Numbered from the stretch's first letter, positions 52,997 through 63,100 are shown. The stretch is DNA of 63,660 nucleotides from Acidobacteriaceae bacterium (GCA_021323655.1 JAJPKO010000044.1:1-63660); one strand, 5' to 3'. A program made the numbers and translations. The notes: generated by a model from the sequence alone, not told the origin.

Positions 52997-54514
52997 ATGA
53001 AAAGCAAGCGTACCCTTCTTCTATTCACTGCCATTCTTTCATTTGTTTTTCTGCAGGGCCGTGCTGAAGTCCGCCTCCCCAACGTCCTCAGCAGCCACGC
53101 CGTTCTGCAGCGCAATGCACCCATCCACATTTGGGGATGGGCCACTCCTGGGGAAACCATCACAGTGCGCTTTCATGAGCAGTCCCGCTCCGCCACTGCG
53201 AATGACATAGGCAAATGGGAACTCTGGCTCGCCTCTGAAAATGCTGGCGGCCCATATACACTCACCGTACAAGGAAGCGCTGGATCTGGCGCGCCTATCA
53301 CCCTGACCGACGTTCTTGTGGGCGATGTTTGGGTCGCATCAGGCCAATCCAACATGGAAATGCCGCTGAATGGTTTTCCCGGTAGCGCTGTCGTCAAAAA
53401 CAGCGCACAGGAAATTGCCCATGCCAATCTTCCTCAAGTCCGCCTGCTCCGGCTTGAAAAGAAAAGCTCCTTCTATCCGCTCACAGACATCTCTGCCACA
53501 TGGACTGAGTGCACTTCGCAAACCGCGGCAGATTTTTCGGCCGTCGCCTATTTCTTTGGCAGAGAACTGAATCAGCGCGAGCACGTGCCCATTGGCCTGA
53601 TTGACTCCACCTGGGGCGGAACACCCGTAGAGGCCTGGACCAGCATGGACACTATCGGCTCAGATGCGGGACTGATGCCCATCTTCTCTTACTGGGCGCA
53701 CTTTACCGACGAGCTCGGCGACCGCGACCTCGTCCTCGCCCTGGAGAAACGTGAAGATGAAGCCAACGCGCGCGCTGGCCGGCCCAAACCAAAACATCCC
53801 TGGCGCCCCGACGGAACATCATGGCAACCCGCAGGACTCTACAACGGAATGATCGCGCCGCTCGTCCCCTATACCATCAAAGGCGTCATCTGGTATCAGG
53901 GTGAGACCAACAGCGACCCCCTCCGCGCTCCATACTATGCGCGGTTCTTTTCTGCTCTCATTTCCGACTGGCGCATGCATTGGCGCGAAGGAGATTTTCC
54001 TTTCCTCTACGCGCAGATTTCCAGCTTTTACTCGCCCAATGAAGACTGGGGCATCGTAAGAGATGCGCAGCGGCGCACGCTGGTACTCTCCAATACCGCC
54101 ATGGCTGTCACCCTCGATGTCGGAGATCACGACAACGTCCACCCGGCAGACAAGCAGACCGTCGGCGCTCGTCTTGCGCTCGCAGCACGCGCTCTCGCGT
54201 ACGGCGAATCACAGCTTGAATATTCGGGCCCGCTCTTCCGCACCATGGCGGTAGAGGGTCCTGCGATGCGCGTTTGGTTTGACCACGCCCAAAATGGACT
54301 GGCCGTGCATGGCCAGCAACTACAAGGCTTTGAGGTCGCCGGAACCGACGGCGAATTTGTTCCCGCCACAGCCAGGATAGACGGTCAAACTGTGGTCGTT
54401 CAGGCTTCCGGCGTCGAGCATCCGAAGGCCGTTCGTTACGCGTGGAGCAGCTTCACCAACGCAAACCTCTTCAACAAGGAAGGTCTGCCCGCATCAACCT
54501 TTACTTCTGAATAA
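52997..54514 (+). CDS. Sialate O-acetylesterase family protein, exported
   Basis: A 505-residue SGNH-like esterase. The ATG at 52997 gives a signal peptide (TLLLFTAILSFVFLQGRAEV). Family motifs: GDVWVASGQSNMEMPLNG (block with catalytic serine), GLIDSTWGGTPVEAW, GVIWYQGETN and DVGDHDNVHPADKQTVG (aspartate and histidine). It removes acetyl groups from sialic acid or plant and bacterial glycans. GGAGGT lies 19 bases from this ATG and only 3 bases from another ATG at 52981 in a different frame, so initiation is unclear. Convergent overlap of 14 bases with the hydrolase-like gene. Confidence 0.9.
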   Translation: MKSKRTLLLFTAILSFVFLQGRAEVRLPNVLSSHAVLQRNAPIHIWGWATPGETITVRFHEQSRSATANDIGKWELWLASENAGGPYTLTVQGSAGSGAPITLTDVLVGDVWVASGQSNMEMPLNGFPGSAVVKNSAQEIAHANLPQVRLLRLEKKSSFYPLTDISATWTECTSQTAADFSAVAYFFGRELNQREHVPIGLIDSTWGGTPVEAWTSMDTIGSDAGLMPIFSYWAHFTDELGDRDLVLALEKREDEANARAGRPKPKHPWRPDGTSWQPAGLYNGMIAPLVPYTIKGVIWYQGETNSDPLRAPYYARFFSALISDWRMHWREGDFPFLYAQISSFYSPNEDWGIVRDAQRRTLVLSNTAMAVTLDVGDHDNVHPADKQTVGARLALAARALAYGESQLEYSGPLFRTMAVEGPAMRVWFDHAQNGLAVHGQQLQGFEVAGTDGEFVPATARIDGQTVVVQASGVEHPKAVRYAWSSFTNANLFNKEGLPASTFTSE

Positions 54515-55388
54515 CATCATCCAGAAAGGCCCGCATGGCTTCTGCATAGTTTCCGGCGCCATTCGGGTCCACGCGCACAAGGCGCTTAGGAAATTCTGCC
54601 GTGCGATAAAGCGCTTCCGTTCGGGCATCATTGCCTCGCTCCACAAACAACTTCGGCCTTTTCAGATGCTCCAGTGCTGCGGCCGGATCGAAGCGGTCAG
54701 AAGTAAGCCAATGAACAGGCAGAAGCTTCGTGCGCGCATCCGTCGAAAATCGCTCCAGAGCAGTGGGTCCCGCATCTTCGATGACCAGCGCAGAAGCATC
54801 TGTGTGGCGAAGAGCAGCAGACACCGCAACAGCAGCACCCAAACCCTCCCCATAAAAAATGATGGACCCATGAGGCAGATTACGCATATCTGTCAGGTAA
54901 TTCCAGGCCGCATCAGCATCCTGGTTCATACCCTGTTCTGAAGGATGGGCCGGCACGCTCCGGCCAAATCCCCGATAGTCAAAAACCAAAACGTTCGTTC
55001 CAATCGCATGCAGGGCGCGTATGCGCTCCAGGCTGTCGGAGAGCGACCCGAATCCATCGTGTAGCAACAGAATCGTGCAGTTCGCATACGGCGCATGGGC
55101 TTCAGCCGGAATCCACCAGCCCGACAACTGCGCCCGCCCCGTCTCCGTATAGTCGAATTGCACATCCTCAAAAGGAATCTTTGCGCTCGCAGGCGTCACC
55201 GTAACGGCCCGTGAAGGATGAAAAATAATCTGCCAGCCTCCCTCATAAAACAAGAGGCAAACAGTCGCATACACGCAGGCTGCCGCAATCATCAGCGAGA
55301 CAACAAGAACGGAGACCAGCCATCTGCCACTGGCGAGCGGCTGCATCACCGCGCTCGAAGATTTTTGATTCGCAGGTTTGGTGCCCAT
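54501..55388 (-). CDS. Alpha/beta hydrolase-fold membrane protein lacking catalytic Ser and His
   Basis: A 295-residue protein anchored by one N-terminal helix (LVSVLVVSLMIAAACVYATV). The alpha/beta-hydrolase fold is clear (TILLLHDGFGSLSDSLERIR, VLVFDYRGFGRSVPAHPSEQ). However, the nucleophile elbow reads YGEGLGAAVA where relatives have GxSxG, and the region of the catalytic histidine reads NGAGNYAEAM where GAGH is expected. The acid GNDART is kept. It looks like a pseudoenzyme or an enzyme with other chemistry. Its ATG overlaps the stop of the zinc-ribbon gene (TAATG), so the two are coupled. Confidence 0.85.
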   Translation of the reverse strand: MGTKPANQKSSSAVMQPLASGRWLVSVLVVSLMIAAACVYATVCLLFYEGGWQIIFHPSRAVTVTPASAKIPFEDVQFDYTETGRAQLSGWWIPAEAHAPYANCTILLLHDGFGSLSDSLERIRALHAIGTNVLVFDYRGFGRSVPAHPSEQGMNQDADAAWNYLTDMRNLPHGSIIFYGEGLGAAVAVSAALRHTDASALVIEDAGPTALERFSTDARTKLLPVHWLTSDRFDPAAALEHLKRPKLFVERGNDARTEALYRTAEFPKRLVRVDPNGAGNYAEAMRAFLDDVIQK

Positions 55389-55570
55389 TAACCGAAAGCC
55401 AGCTCGTCAGCAGACTCCAGCGGAGTCCCGCACACCCTACAGATCACAGCCGAACAGTCCCCGCACACCAGTGGATCGTCCACCTCCCTCGCACACCTCG
55501 GGCACCATAGACGGACGTCCTTCTTCCCTTCTTTTCCCGGCGCTGGATTTGGCACTGGCTGCTCAGGCAT
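55388..55570 (-). CDS. Small zinc-ribbon protein
   Basis: A 60-residue protein from ATG 55570. Cysteine pairs CPRC, CGDC and CRVC arranged VRLWCPRCAREVDDPLVCGD, CSAVICRVCGTPLESADELA, which can bind one or two zinc ions. It is coupled to the hydrolase-like gene and divergent from the Rieske-heme operon, with 38 bases between starts. Confidence 0.7.
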   Translation of the reverse strand: MPEQPVPNPAPGKEGKKDVRLWCPRCAREVDDPLVCGDCSAVICRVCGTPLESADELAFG

Positions 55571-55608
55571 CCTGAAGTTGAGCGTAGCACTTTCATTGAA
55601 AGGAAACC

Positions 55609-55917
55609 ATGCCGGAATTCGTAAGAATCTGCGGGAAGTCTGACTTGCCATCTCCAGGAGAAGCCCGCGAAATCATCTTTGAAAATAAGGTATTGTGCGT
55701 TGCCAACGTTGCCGGGACCATCTCCGTAATCAGCAATGTCTGCCCGCATCGCGGAGGCCCCCTCGGCCAGGGCATGATTGAAAATGGAAAAATTGTGTGC
55801 CCATGGCATGCGTGGGCCTTCGATTTAAAGACCGGTCAGGCGGAGCACACACTGCACACCAAAGTTCCCGTCTATGAAGTAAAAATCGAAGGCGACAACG
55901 TCCTAGTAAAACTGTAA
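55609..55917 (+). CDS. Rieske 2Fe-2S ferredoxin-like protein
   Basis: A 102-residue protein. Cluster ligands are C45/H47 in CPHRGGPLGQG and C64/H67 in CPWHAWAF, both complete. Similar small Rieske proteins act as electron carriers for oxygenases or as nitrite reductase small subunits. First gene of the heme operon, with the DoxX gene 14 bases later. The ATG is preceded by AAAGGAAACC. Confidence 0.9.
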   Translation: MPEFVRICGKSDLPSPGEAREIIFENKVLCVANVAGTISVISNVCPHRGGPLGQGMIENGKIVCPWHAWAFDLKTGQAEHTLHTKVPVYEVKIEGDNVLVKL

Positions 55918-55931
55918 GGAGAGTTTCACCC

Positions 55932-56348
55932 ATGTTTACCTGGCTTGAGCGATTTCAACCTCTGGGCGTGCTGGCGGCGCGCATCATCCTGGGCGCAATT
56001 ATGCTCGTGCATGGCGCCCATAAGATTTTCCCCCGCGGCTCCCTCTACAACTTCACACAAATGGTCGGCCATCTTGGGCTTCCTTCCTGGATGGGATACC
56101 TCTCCGCCTTCACAGAGTTCTTCGGCGGCGCACTCCTTATTCTTGGCCTGCTTGTTCCTGTCGCCGCTCTTGGAATCACCATCAACATGACCGTCGCCGT
56201 CCTGAAGGTCCACCTGCATCACGGATTCATAGGCCCGCAGGGATTCGAATTTCCGCTCTCCCTCTTCGCCCTCGCGTTCCTCATCCTCTTCAGCGGGCCA
56301 GGATACCTCGCGGTGGACAGCGTGCCCGGTATCAGCCGGAGGAGGTGA
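55932..56348 (+). CDS. DoxX family membrane protein
   Basis: A 138-residue protein with four membrane helices: AARIILGAIMLVHGAHKIFP (DoxX start), GYLSAFTEFFGGALLILGLL, VPVAALGITINMTVAVLKVH and FPLSLFALAFLILFSGPGYL. DoxX proteins take part in membrane redox reactions, such as quinone-linked sulfur or other oxidations, or stay uncharacterised. hemE starts 3 bases after its stop. Confidence 0.85.
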   Translation: MFTWLERFQPLGVLAARIILGAIMLVHGAHKIFPRGSLYNFTQMVGHLGLPSWMGYLSAFTEFFGGALLILGLLVPVAALGITINMTVAVLKVHLHHGFIGPQGFEFPLSLFALAFLILFSGPGYLAVDSVPGISRRR

Positions 56349-56351
56349 AAA

Positions 56352-57464
56352 ATGCTACCCTCAAAGGTGACCTTTTCCATGCAACAAAGTACCTCGCATC
56401 TGCAGATTCATCCAGATGAGCTCACTTCCGGCACACGTTTTGTTCGTGCCTGTCTGCGTCGTCCCGTAGACCGCACTCCTGTCTGGTTTCTGCGGCAGGC
56501 AGGACGTTACATGCCCGAATATCAGGCCGTCCGCAAACACCACTCTCTGCTCGAAATCTGCCAGACCCCAGCCCTGGCAGCAGAAGTAACCATTACGGCG
56601 GCAGAAAAGCTCGATGTAGACGCAGCCATTATCTTCGCTGATCTTCTTCTCCCGCTTACTCCCATGGGTCTTGACTTTGAATTTCAGGCCGGCGAAGGCC
56701 CTGTCGTTCACCAGCCCCTGCGCACAGCAGAAGATATAGCGCGTCTCCGCACCGACCGCGTCTCCGATTTGGCCTATGTAGCCGAAGCCATCGAAAAAGT
56801 CTCTGCCCATTTCAAAGATCGAATCGGCATCATCGGTTTTTGCGGTGCGCCCTTCACTCTCGCCAGCTATATGGTGGAAGGCGGAAACTCCCGCAATTAC
56901 ATCGAAACCAAAAAAATCATGTACCGTCAGCCCGCCGTGTGGCGCACCCTGATGGACAAGCTCGTAAAAGTCTTGTGCGGGTACGTCAGCCAGCAGGTCG
57001 AAGCCGGCGCGGACGTGATCCAGATTTTCGATAGCTGGGCCGGAGTGCTCAGCGTCGAAGACTACCGCGACTTTGTTCTCCCGCATACAAAGCTTCTCGT
57101 GCGCGAAGTACAGTCCCTCGGCGTTCCCGTCATTTACTTCGGAGTCGAAACCGGGGGCCTTCTCCCCCTCATGCGCGAGACCGGCGCCGATGTCCTCGGA
57201 CTGGACTGGCGGGTGCCCTTGGGCGATACCTGGCGCGCCCTGGATTATTCCTGCGCCATTCAGGGCAATCTTGACCCCATCACGCTCTTCGCCGAACCAG
57301 ATCTGATCCGCACACGCGTCAAACATATCTTGCAGCAGGCAAAAGGCCGGCCCGGACACATCTTCAATCTTGGACATGGCATTGTCCCCGGCACCCCCGT
57401 AGAAAATGTGCAGTATGTCGTGCGCTGTGTCCGCGAACTCTCCCTTGAGGTGAAACATGGCTGA
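56352..57464 (+). CDS. hemE: Uroporphyrinogen decarboxylase
   Basis: A 370-residue enzyme that converts uroporphyrinogen III to coproporphyrinogen III. The ATG has GGAGGAGG 8 bases upstream. Active-site motifs: PVWFLRQAGRYMPEYQ (arginine near 50), IIFADLLLPLTPMGLDFEF, FCGAPFTLASYMVEGG, FDSWAGVL and NLGHGIVPGTPVENV. It overlaps hemH by 8 bases. Confidence 0.97.
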   Translation: MLPSKVTFSMQQSTSHLQIHPDELTSGTRFVRACLRRPVDRTPVWFLRQAGRYMPEYQAVRKHHSLLEICQTPALAAEVTITAAEKLDVDAAIIFADLLLPLTPMGLDFEFQAGEGPVVHQPLRTAEDIARLRTDRVSDLAYVAEAIEKVSAHFKDRIGIIGFCGAPFTLASYMVEGGNSRNYIETKKIMYRQPAVWRTLMDKLVKVLCGYVSQQVEAGADVIQIFDSWAGVLSVEDYRDFVLPHTKLLVREVQSLGVPVIYFGVETGGLLPLMRETGADVLGLDWRVPLGDTWRALDYSCAIQGNLDPITLFAEPDLIRTRVKHILQQAKGRPGHIFNLGHGIVPGTPVENVQYVVRCVRELSLEVKHG

Positions 57465-58380
57465 TCGCGTGGCTGTTCTTCTGCTCGCGCATGGGACCCC
57501 TGACTCCATCGAAGAGGTGCCTGAATATCTGCGTAACGTGACCGGCGGCCGCCCTCTCCCGGACTCAGTGATTGAAGAAGTGCGTCACCGCATGCTAAAG
57601 ATTGGCAAAAGCCCTTTGACCCAACTCGCGCTGGAGCAGGGCCGCCTGCTCGAACAGAAACTCAGCGCCCCCGTTTACGTAGGCATGCGTAACTGGCGCC
57701 CCTACATTGCTGATGTGGCAAAACAGATGCTTGATGACGGCGTTCAGTCCGCAGTCGTTATCTGCCTCGCCCCCCAAAATTCCCGCACCAGCGTCGGCCT
57801 TTACAGGCGCGCCGTCACGCAGGCCGTCGGCGATCGTATAAAGATCCACTTCATCGAAGCCTGGTCCGACCACCCACTTCTCGCACAGGCATTTGCTGAC
57901 CGTCTGCTCCCTGTGTGGCAACGAGTCTCCACGGAAATAGACAGCAGAGTGCCCGTCATATTCACCGCGCACAGCGTCCCTCAAAGGACGGTAGAAGCGC
58001 ACAACGGCCAGCCCGCCGATCCTTACGCTGAGGAAGCAAGGCAAACCGCCGCATCGGTCGCCAGCCGCATTCCCCAGATAACCAACTGGCGCCTCGCCTT
58101 TCAGAGCCAGGGCTTGTCCGGTGGCCCATGGATCGGGCCAACTGTGGAAGAAACACTCACAGCGCTGCACCAGGAAGGCCATGCAGCCGTTGTCATCCAG
58201 CCCATCGGCTTCTTGTGTGATCATGTAGAAGTTCTTTACGACATAGACATCGCCTTCCGCGAATTCGCGCAGAAGCTTGGCATGCGCCTCGAACGCCCTG
58301 CCTCCCTCAACGATTCCCCTCTTCTGATCGCCGCCCTTGCAAACATCGCACAAGGTGGCATCGCACGGCTTGCATCATGA
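57457..58380 (+). CDS. hemH: Ferrochelatase
   Basis: A 307-residue enzyme that inserts iron into the porphyrin ring. The N terminus VAVLLLAHGTPDSIEEVPEY, the metal-site motif VIFTAHSVPQ (catalytic histidine) and the end QPIGFLCDHVEVLYDIDIAF (glutamate) are typical. Whether the substrate is protoporphyrin or coproporphyrin cannot be read off; a hemQ or hemN/hemF elsewhere would decide. Starts inside hemE and overlaps hemY by 4 bases. Confidence 0.95.
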   Translation: MADRVAVLLLAHGTPDSIEEVPEYLRNVTGGRPLPDSVIEEVRHRMLKIGKSPLTQLALEQGRLLEQKLSAPVYVGMRNWRPYIADVAKQMLDDGVQSAVVICLAPQNSRTSVGLYRRAVTQAVGDRIKIHFIEAWSDHPLLAQAFADRLLPVWQRVSTEIDSRVPVIFTAHSVPQRTVEAHNGQPADPYAEEARQTAASVASRIPQITNWRLAFQSQGLSGGPWIGPTVEETLTALHQEGHAAVVIQPIGFLCDHVEVLYDIDIAFREFAQKLGMRLERPASLNDSPLLIAALANIAQGGIARLAS

Positions 58381-59765
58381 GAACGGCTATTATTGGCGGC
58401 GGCATTGCCGGCCTATCCGCAGCATATGAGCTTGCCCGCGCAGGGCAGAAGTTTGTCCTCTACGAAGCGTCACATCGCCTTGGTGGAATCATCGAGACCA
58501 TGCGCCACAAAGGCTTCACCGTCGAATGCGGTCCCGATTCCTGGGTCACAGAAAAACCCTGGGCACGCGATCTTGCCATGGAACTTGGCCTGGCTAACGA
58601 GATCATCTCTTCCAATGACCACCATCGGAAGACCTACATCGTACAGCATGGACATCTTGTTCCCGTGCCAGACGGCATGCGCATGATGGTCCCGTCCGAC
58701 CTGGAATCACTTCTCCAATCCACCCTCATCAGCGAGAAGGCAAAACAGGCCTACCTCCAGGAGCCGGACCGCGCAGCCGAGTTAAAAGCATCGGCCCTTT
58801 CTGAAAATGCTGACGAATCCGTCGCAAGCTTCGTGCAGCGGCACTTCGGCCCTGAGGTAACCGAGACCATCGCCGCACCCCTGCTTGCTGGCGTCTTTGG
58901 CGGAAGCATTCACCATCTCAGCGTTCGCGCCGTCATGCCTGCATTCGTAAAAATGGAACGGGAACACGGATCACTGATTGCAGCTCTACAGGCCCAGGCC
59001 CATGCATCTGAAAACGGCGCAATCTTCACCACGCTCCGGCACGGCCTGCAAACACTGGTCGAGCGCATCCTCGCCTCGCTGCCTCCAGCGTCCGTCCGGC
59101 TCGGCACGCAAGTCGTTCAACTCTCCCGCAAGGACCCACGCTGGCAACTTTCAACAGCTACCGGCGTGGACATTTTCGATACAGTCATCATCGCAACTCC
59201 GTCCCATGTCACGCGCGCGCTCCTGGGCCCCCTCGATCCGGCCTTTGATTCATTTCTGGCCATGGATGCATCTTCGGCAATCGTAATTGCCCTTGCATTT
59301 GCTCCTGAAGCAGCAAAATCTCTGCGCATTCCGCACGGCTTCGGCTTCCTTGTTCCCCCACAGAAAGCAGCCGATACAGCCGCTCCCTCATTGCTCGCCT
59401 GCACCTTCGTGCACCAGAAATTTGCGCATCGCGCCCCAGAGGGTGCAGTTCTCCTGCGCGCCTTCTTCGGAGGTGAAACCGCGCCCTCGCTTCTGCACCT
59501 CTCAGACGAAAAAATCATCACCCTCGCGCATCAGCAGCTTTCCCATTTGCTTGGCCCCCTGCCCGGCCCTTCATTCACCGTCGTACGGCGCTGGCCGCGC
59601 TCGCTGCCCCAATACGCGGTTGGCCATCTCATGCGCATCACACAACTCACCGAACGGGTACACGCCTTTTCAGGTCTGCATCTCATCGGCAACTCCTACT
59701 ATGGAGTAGGTCTCCCCGACCTTATAAGGCAGGGCCGAGAAACCGCCCGCCAAATTAGCCGGTAG
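58377..59765 (+). CDS. hemY: Protoporphyrinogen/coproporphyrinogen oxidase HemY-type
   Basis: A 462-residue FAD-dependent oxidase. The dinucleotide-binding N terminus MRTAIIGGGIAGLSAAYELA, then FVLYEASHRLGGIIETMRHK, and a C-terminal FAD contact region (YGVGLPDLIRQGRETARQIS) are clear. It oxidises the porphyrinogen with oxygen. The ATG overlaps the hemH stop in an ATGA junction. Its TAG stop coincides with the first bases of a palindromic element, so the reading end is supplied by that element. Confidence 0.95.
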   Translation: MRTAIIGGGIAGLSAAYELARAGQKFVLYEASHRLGGIIETMRHKGFTVECGPDSWVTEKPWARDLAMELGLANEIISSNDHHRKTYIVQHGHLVPVPDGMRMMVPSDLESLLQSTLISEKAKQAYLQEPDRAAELKASALSENADESVASFVQRHFGPEVTETIAAPLLAGVFGGSIHHLSVRAVMPAFVKMEREHGSLIAALQAQAHASENGAIFTTLRHGLQTLVERILASLPPASVRLGTQVVQLSRKDPRWQLSTATGVDIFDTVIIATPSHVTRALLGPLDPAFDSFLAMDASSAIVIALAFAPEAAKSLRIPHGFGFLVPPQKAADTAAPSLLACTFVHQKFAHRAPEGAVLLRAFFGGETAPSLLHLSDEKIITLAHQQLSHLLGPLPGPSFTVVRRWPRSLPQYAVGHLMRITQLTERVHAFSGLHLIGNSYYGVGLPDLIRQGRETARQISR

Positions 59766-59872
59766 TGTCGCAGTTTTGTTTGTTTTGAAAGAACACGGCT
59801 TCTGCCAATAAAAAATGAAAAAAAGGGCTTTAAAAGCCCCTAGAGAACTTGAAAATTTAAACTGAGACACTA
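59763..59872. mobile_element. MITE-like palindromic element copy 1
   Basis: 110 bases bounded by TAGTGTCGCAGTTT (59763-59776) and the near-reverse complement AAACTGAGACACTA (59859-59872). Inside lie CGGCTTCTGCC and AGGGCTTTAAAAGCCCCT hairpins. A second, related copy lies at 63417-63533. The two bracket the receptor gene. No coding capacity. Confidence 0.75.
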
Positions 59873-59889
59873 CGAATTGCCCTTTGTGT

Positions 59890-59918
59890 TTGACCCGCTT
59901 CCTTCTTACAAGTACACT
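59890..59918 (+). promoter_or_regulatory. Putative promoter of the second TonB receptor gene
   Basis: TTGACC, a 17-base spacer and TACACT lie just after palindromic element 1, about 245 bases before the ATG at 60163. The rest of the 397-base gap between hemY and the receptor (59766-60162) shows no gene; a long leader would follow. Confidence 0.4.
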
Positions 59919-60162
59919 TTGGACTATGCATCTCACTCGGAGCTGTAAGTCCTGTATCTGTTGCGCCAGCAACTATGCTCCGCTTTGTATGCGCGCGAAT
60001 TAACTCTTCCCCTGCTATCCGCCGCAAGAACTTCCCAAACTTTCCAGATTGTGAGCAAGGCATGTTTTACCCTTCATCCACGCGTCTCTTCACGCTGATC
60101 CCTATGCTCATGGGCTGTTGACCCCCCGTCTTCTTTCACGATTTCCATCTCAGGAGTTTGTT

Positions 60163-63100
60163 ATGAAGCGCGAACGCATGCGCACTCAGATTTTCACTCT
60201 TTCTCTGCTGCTGGCGGTCATCGCCCTCTCTCGACCCGGTATCACCTCTGCTCAGGTCGTCGGCGCAACCATTTCTGGCACAGTGCGTGACACATCCGGG
60301 GCCGCGATCCCTCAGGCCGCCATCACCGTCCACAACCTTGAGACAGGCGCAGAACGCAAAGTCTCGAGCGATGGCGAAGGACATTACTCCGCCCCTTCCC
60401 TTCCGGTCGGTGCCTACAAGGTCACTGCTGAAAAGGATGGCTTCAGCACCCAATCGCGCAGCGGAGTCAATCTGGTCATCGGTCAAAGCACCGTCGTGGA
60501 CTTCTCCCTTGCCGTCGGCCAGGTGCATGAAGAAGTCGCAGTCACTGATGCGCCGCAGACCGTGAACTCCACCACGCAGGCCGTCTCCGGGCTGGTCAAT
60601 GAGCGGCAGGTGAAAGAGCTTCCCCTGAACGGGCGCAGCTTCGACGAACTGATTACCCTCAACCCTGCCGTCGTCAACTACACCGGGCAGCGCTCCGGCT
60701 CAGTCGGCACCACCAACTCTTCTCCCGGAAATATGTTCGCCGTCGCCGGACACCGCGCTCAAGACAATCTCTTCCTCCTCAATGGCATTGAGTACACCGG
60801 CGCTTCGGAAATCAACGTCACTCCCGGCGGAGTCAGCGGTCAGCTGCTCGGCGTAGATGCTGTGCGCGAATTCAATGTTGTTTATGACACGTACGGCGCA
60901 GAGTACGGCAAACGCCCCGGAGCGCAGGTCAGTATCGTAACCGCTTCCGGCACAAATCAGCTGCACGGCAGCGCCTTTGAGTTTTTGCGCAACAGCGCGC
61001 TTGATGCTCGCAACTATTTCGACCAGGGCAATGTCCCCATCTTCCAGCGCAATCAGTTCGGCGGCGCGCTCGGCGGTCCATTGGTCAGGAGCAAGCTGCT
61101 GCTCTTTGGCAATTACGAAGGCTTCCGCCAGAACCTCGGCCTGTCCAACGTAACTCTTGTGCCCGACAACGCCTCCCGCGCCAAAGCGGTGGCCAGCGTG
61201 CAACCACTGCTCGCTCTGTGGCCCGTGCAGAACGGTCCTGAGCTCGGCAGCGGTATCGCCGAAGCATTCAATCATCCGTTGCAGCGCATTCGCGAAGACT
61301 TCGGCACAACGCGGCTCGACTACAACATCTCGCAAAAAGATTCCGCCTTCGCCGTCTACACCATTGACGACAGCTCCGCGAAAACTCCAACCGTAAACCC
61401 GCTGAGCTCGGTAGACACGGCACTCCGCGAGCAGGTGCTCAGCGCCCAGGAACAGCACATCTTCTCCTCCAGCGTGCTGAATACTCTACGCTTCGGCCTC
61501 TCCCGCGCCTCCTTCTACTTCACAGGAGAAACCCCCGTCGGTCTCCCCGGTTGGGTTGCAGGGAAACCCATCGGTGCAATCGTCATTGGTGGCGGCACGG
61601 CCCTCAACGGCGCATCGCAAATCAGCCTTGCGGGCACAAATGCCGGCAGCAACCTGCACGCCGTGCGCAACCTCTTCAACTGGGACGATCACGTCTTCAT
61701 CTCCCACGGAAAAAACCAGCTCGAAGCCGGCATATGGCTGCAGCGCATCCAGTCCAACAGTAATCTTGCGCAGTATCAGTATGGACAGGCTTCGTTCAGC
61801 AGCCTGAGCGCATTTCTCAATGGAACAGTCTCCACCTTCACCGTCGTCCCCTCACCAACCGAATTGGGCTGGCGCTCGCTCGAGGGCGCAGGCTTCGTGC
61901 AGGACACTTTGCGCCTTCGCCAGGATCTCGAACTGCGCCTCGGCTTTCGCTTTGAATCCACCAATGGCTGGAACGAGGCGCAGGGCCGCGCTTCCAACTA
62001 CCTCTTCGACCAGAACGGCGTTCTTGAAACTCAGCCACACATCGGCGATTCGGCCTTCACCAACAACCGCGCAAAATTCTTGCCCGAGCCACGCATCGGA
62101 CTCGCATGGTCTCCTCGCCAGACCACAGTCGTTCACGCAGGCTTCGGCATCTACCGCACGCTGCTCGACAGTCTCGATTACCGCCTCGACCAGAACGCCC
62201 CTTTCAACACAACCCAAAGCATCAAAAATATTCCGGTCACCAATCTTCATTTCGTTCCCGGCCAGGCCCTTCCGTCCGGAAGCCTGGTTTCTCCCAGCGG
62301 CATTCAACCCGACGCCCAGACACCGACTTTGCTCTCATGGTCACTCAATGTCGAGCAGCAAATTGTCCCTGGGACATCTCTGGCCATCGGTTACCTGGGC
62401 TCGCACAGCTATCACCAGATGCTTTCTGCGGACATGAACGAGCCGGTGCCCGTCATCTGCCCCGCTGCACCCTGCCCCGCATCGCTTCCGGCCAGGACCA
62501 TCTACTATCCCAAAGGCTCACCCCTTGCCAATCCGAATCTGGCAAACAGCACAACCTGGATCTCACGCGGAGTTGGCTCCTACAACGGTCTCACCGTGGA
62601 CCTCAACCGCCGTTTTCAGCATGGTCTCCAGTTGCGTGGCGTCTATACCTTCTCAAAGAACCTCGATGAAGGCACTGCATGGAATTCCAGTGTCGGTGCA
62701 AACGCCCCCGGCTTCGTCATGTATCCAGCGCGTCCAGACTGGGACTATGGCCGGGCCAACACCGACATCCGCCATCTAGCAGTCATCAATGGAACCTACG
62801 AGCTTCCCTTCGGACAAGGCAAACTCTGGCTGAATGGCGGTAATCCATGGCAACAGAAAACCCTCAGCGGGTGGACCACCAGCGCCATCGTGACGTTCCA
62901 GTCCGGCCTTCCCTTCACGCCACAACTTGGTTTTAACCCCTCCAATAACGGAGATAGCCGCAACCCTGTGCGTCCTTCCATCAATCCGAATTTCAATGGC
63001 AAAGTGATCGAGGGCAGGCCGTCCCAATATTTCAACCCAAACGCCTTCATCGTTCCGGTTTTCGGCACGTATGGAAATCTCGGTCGCAACACACTGACCG

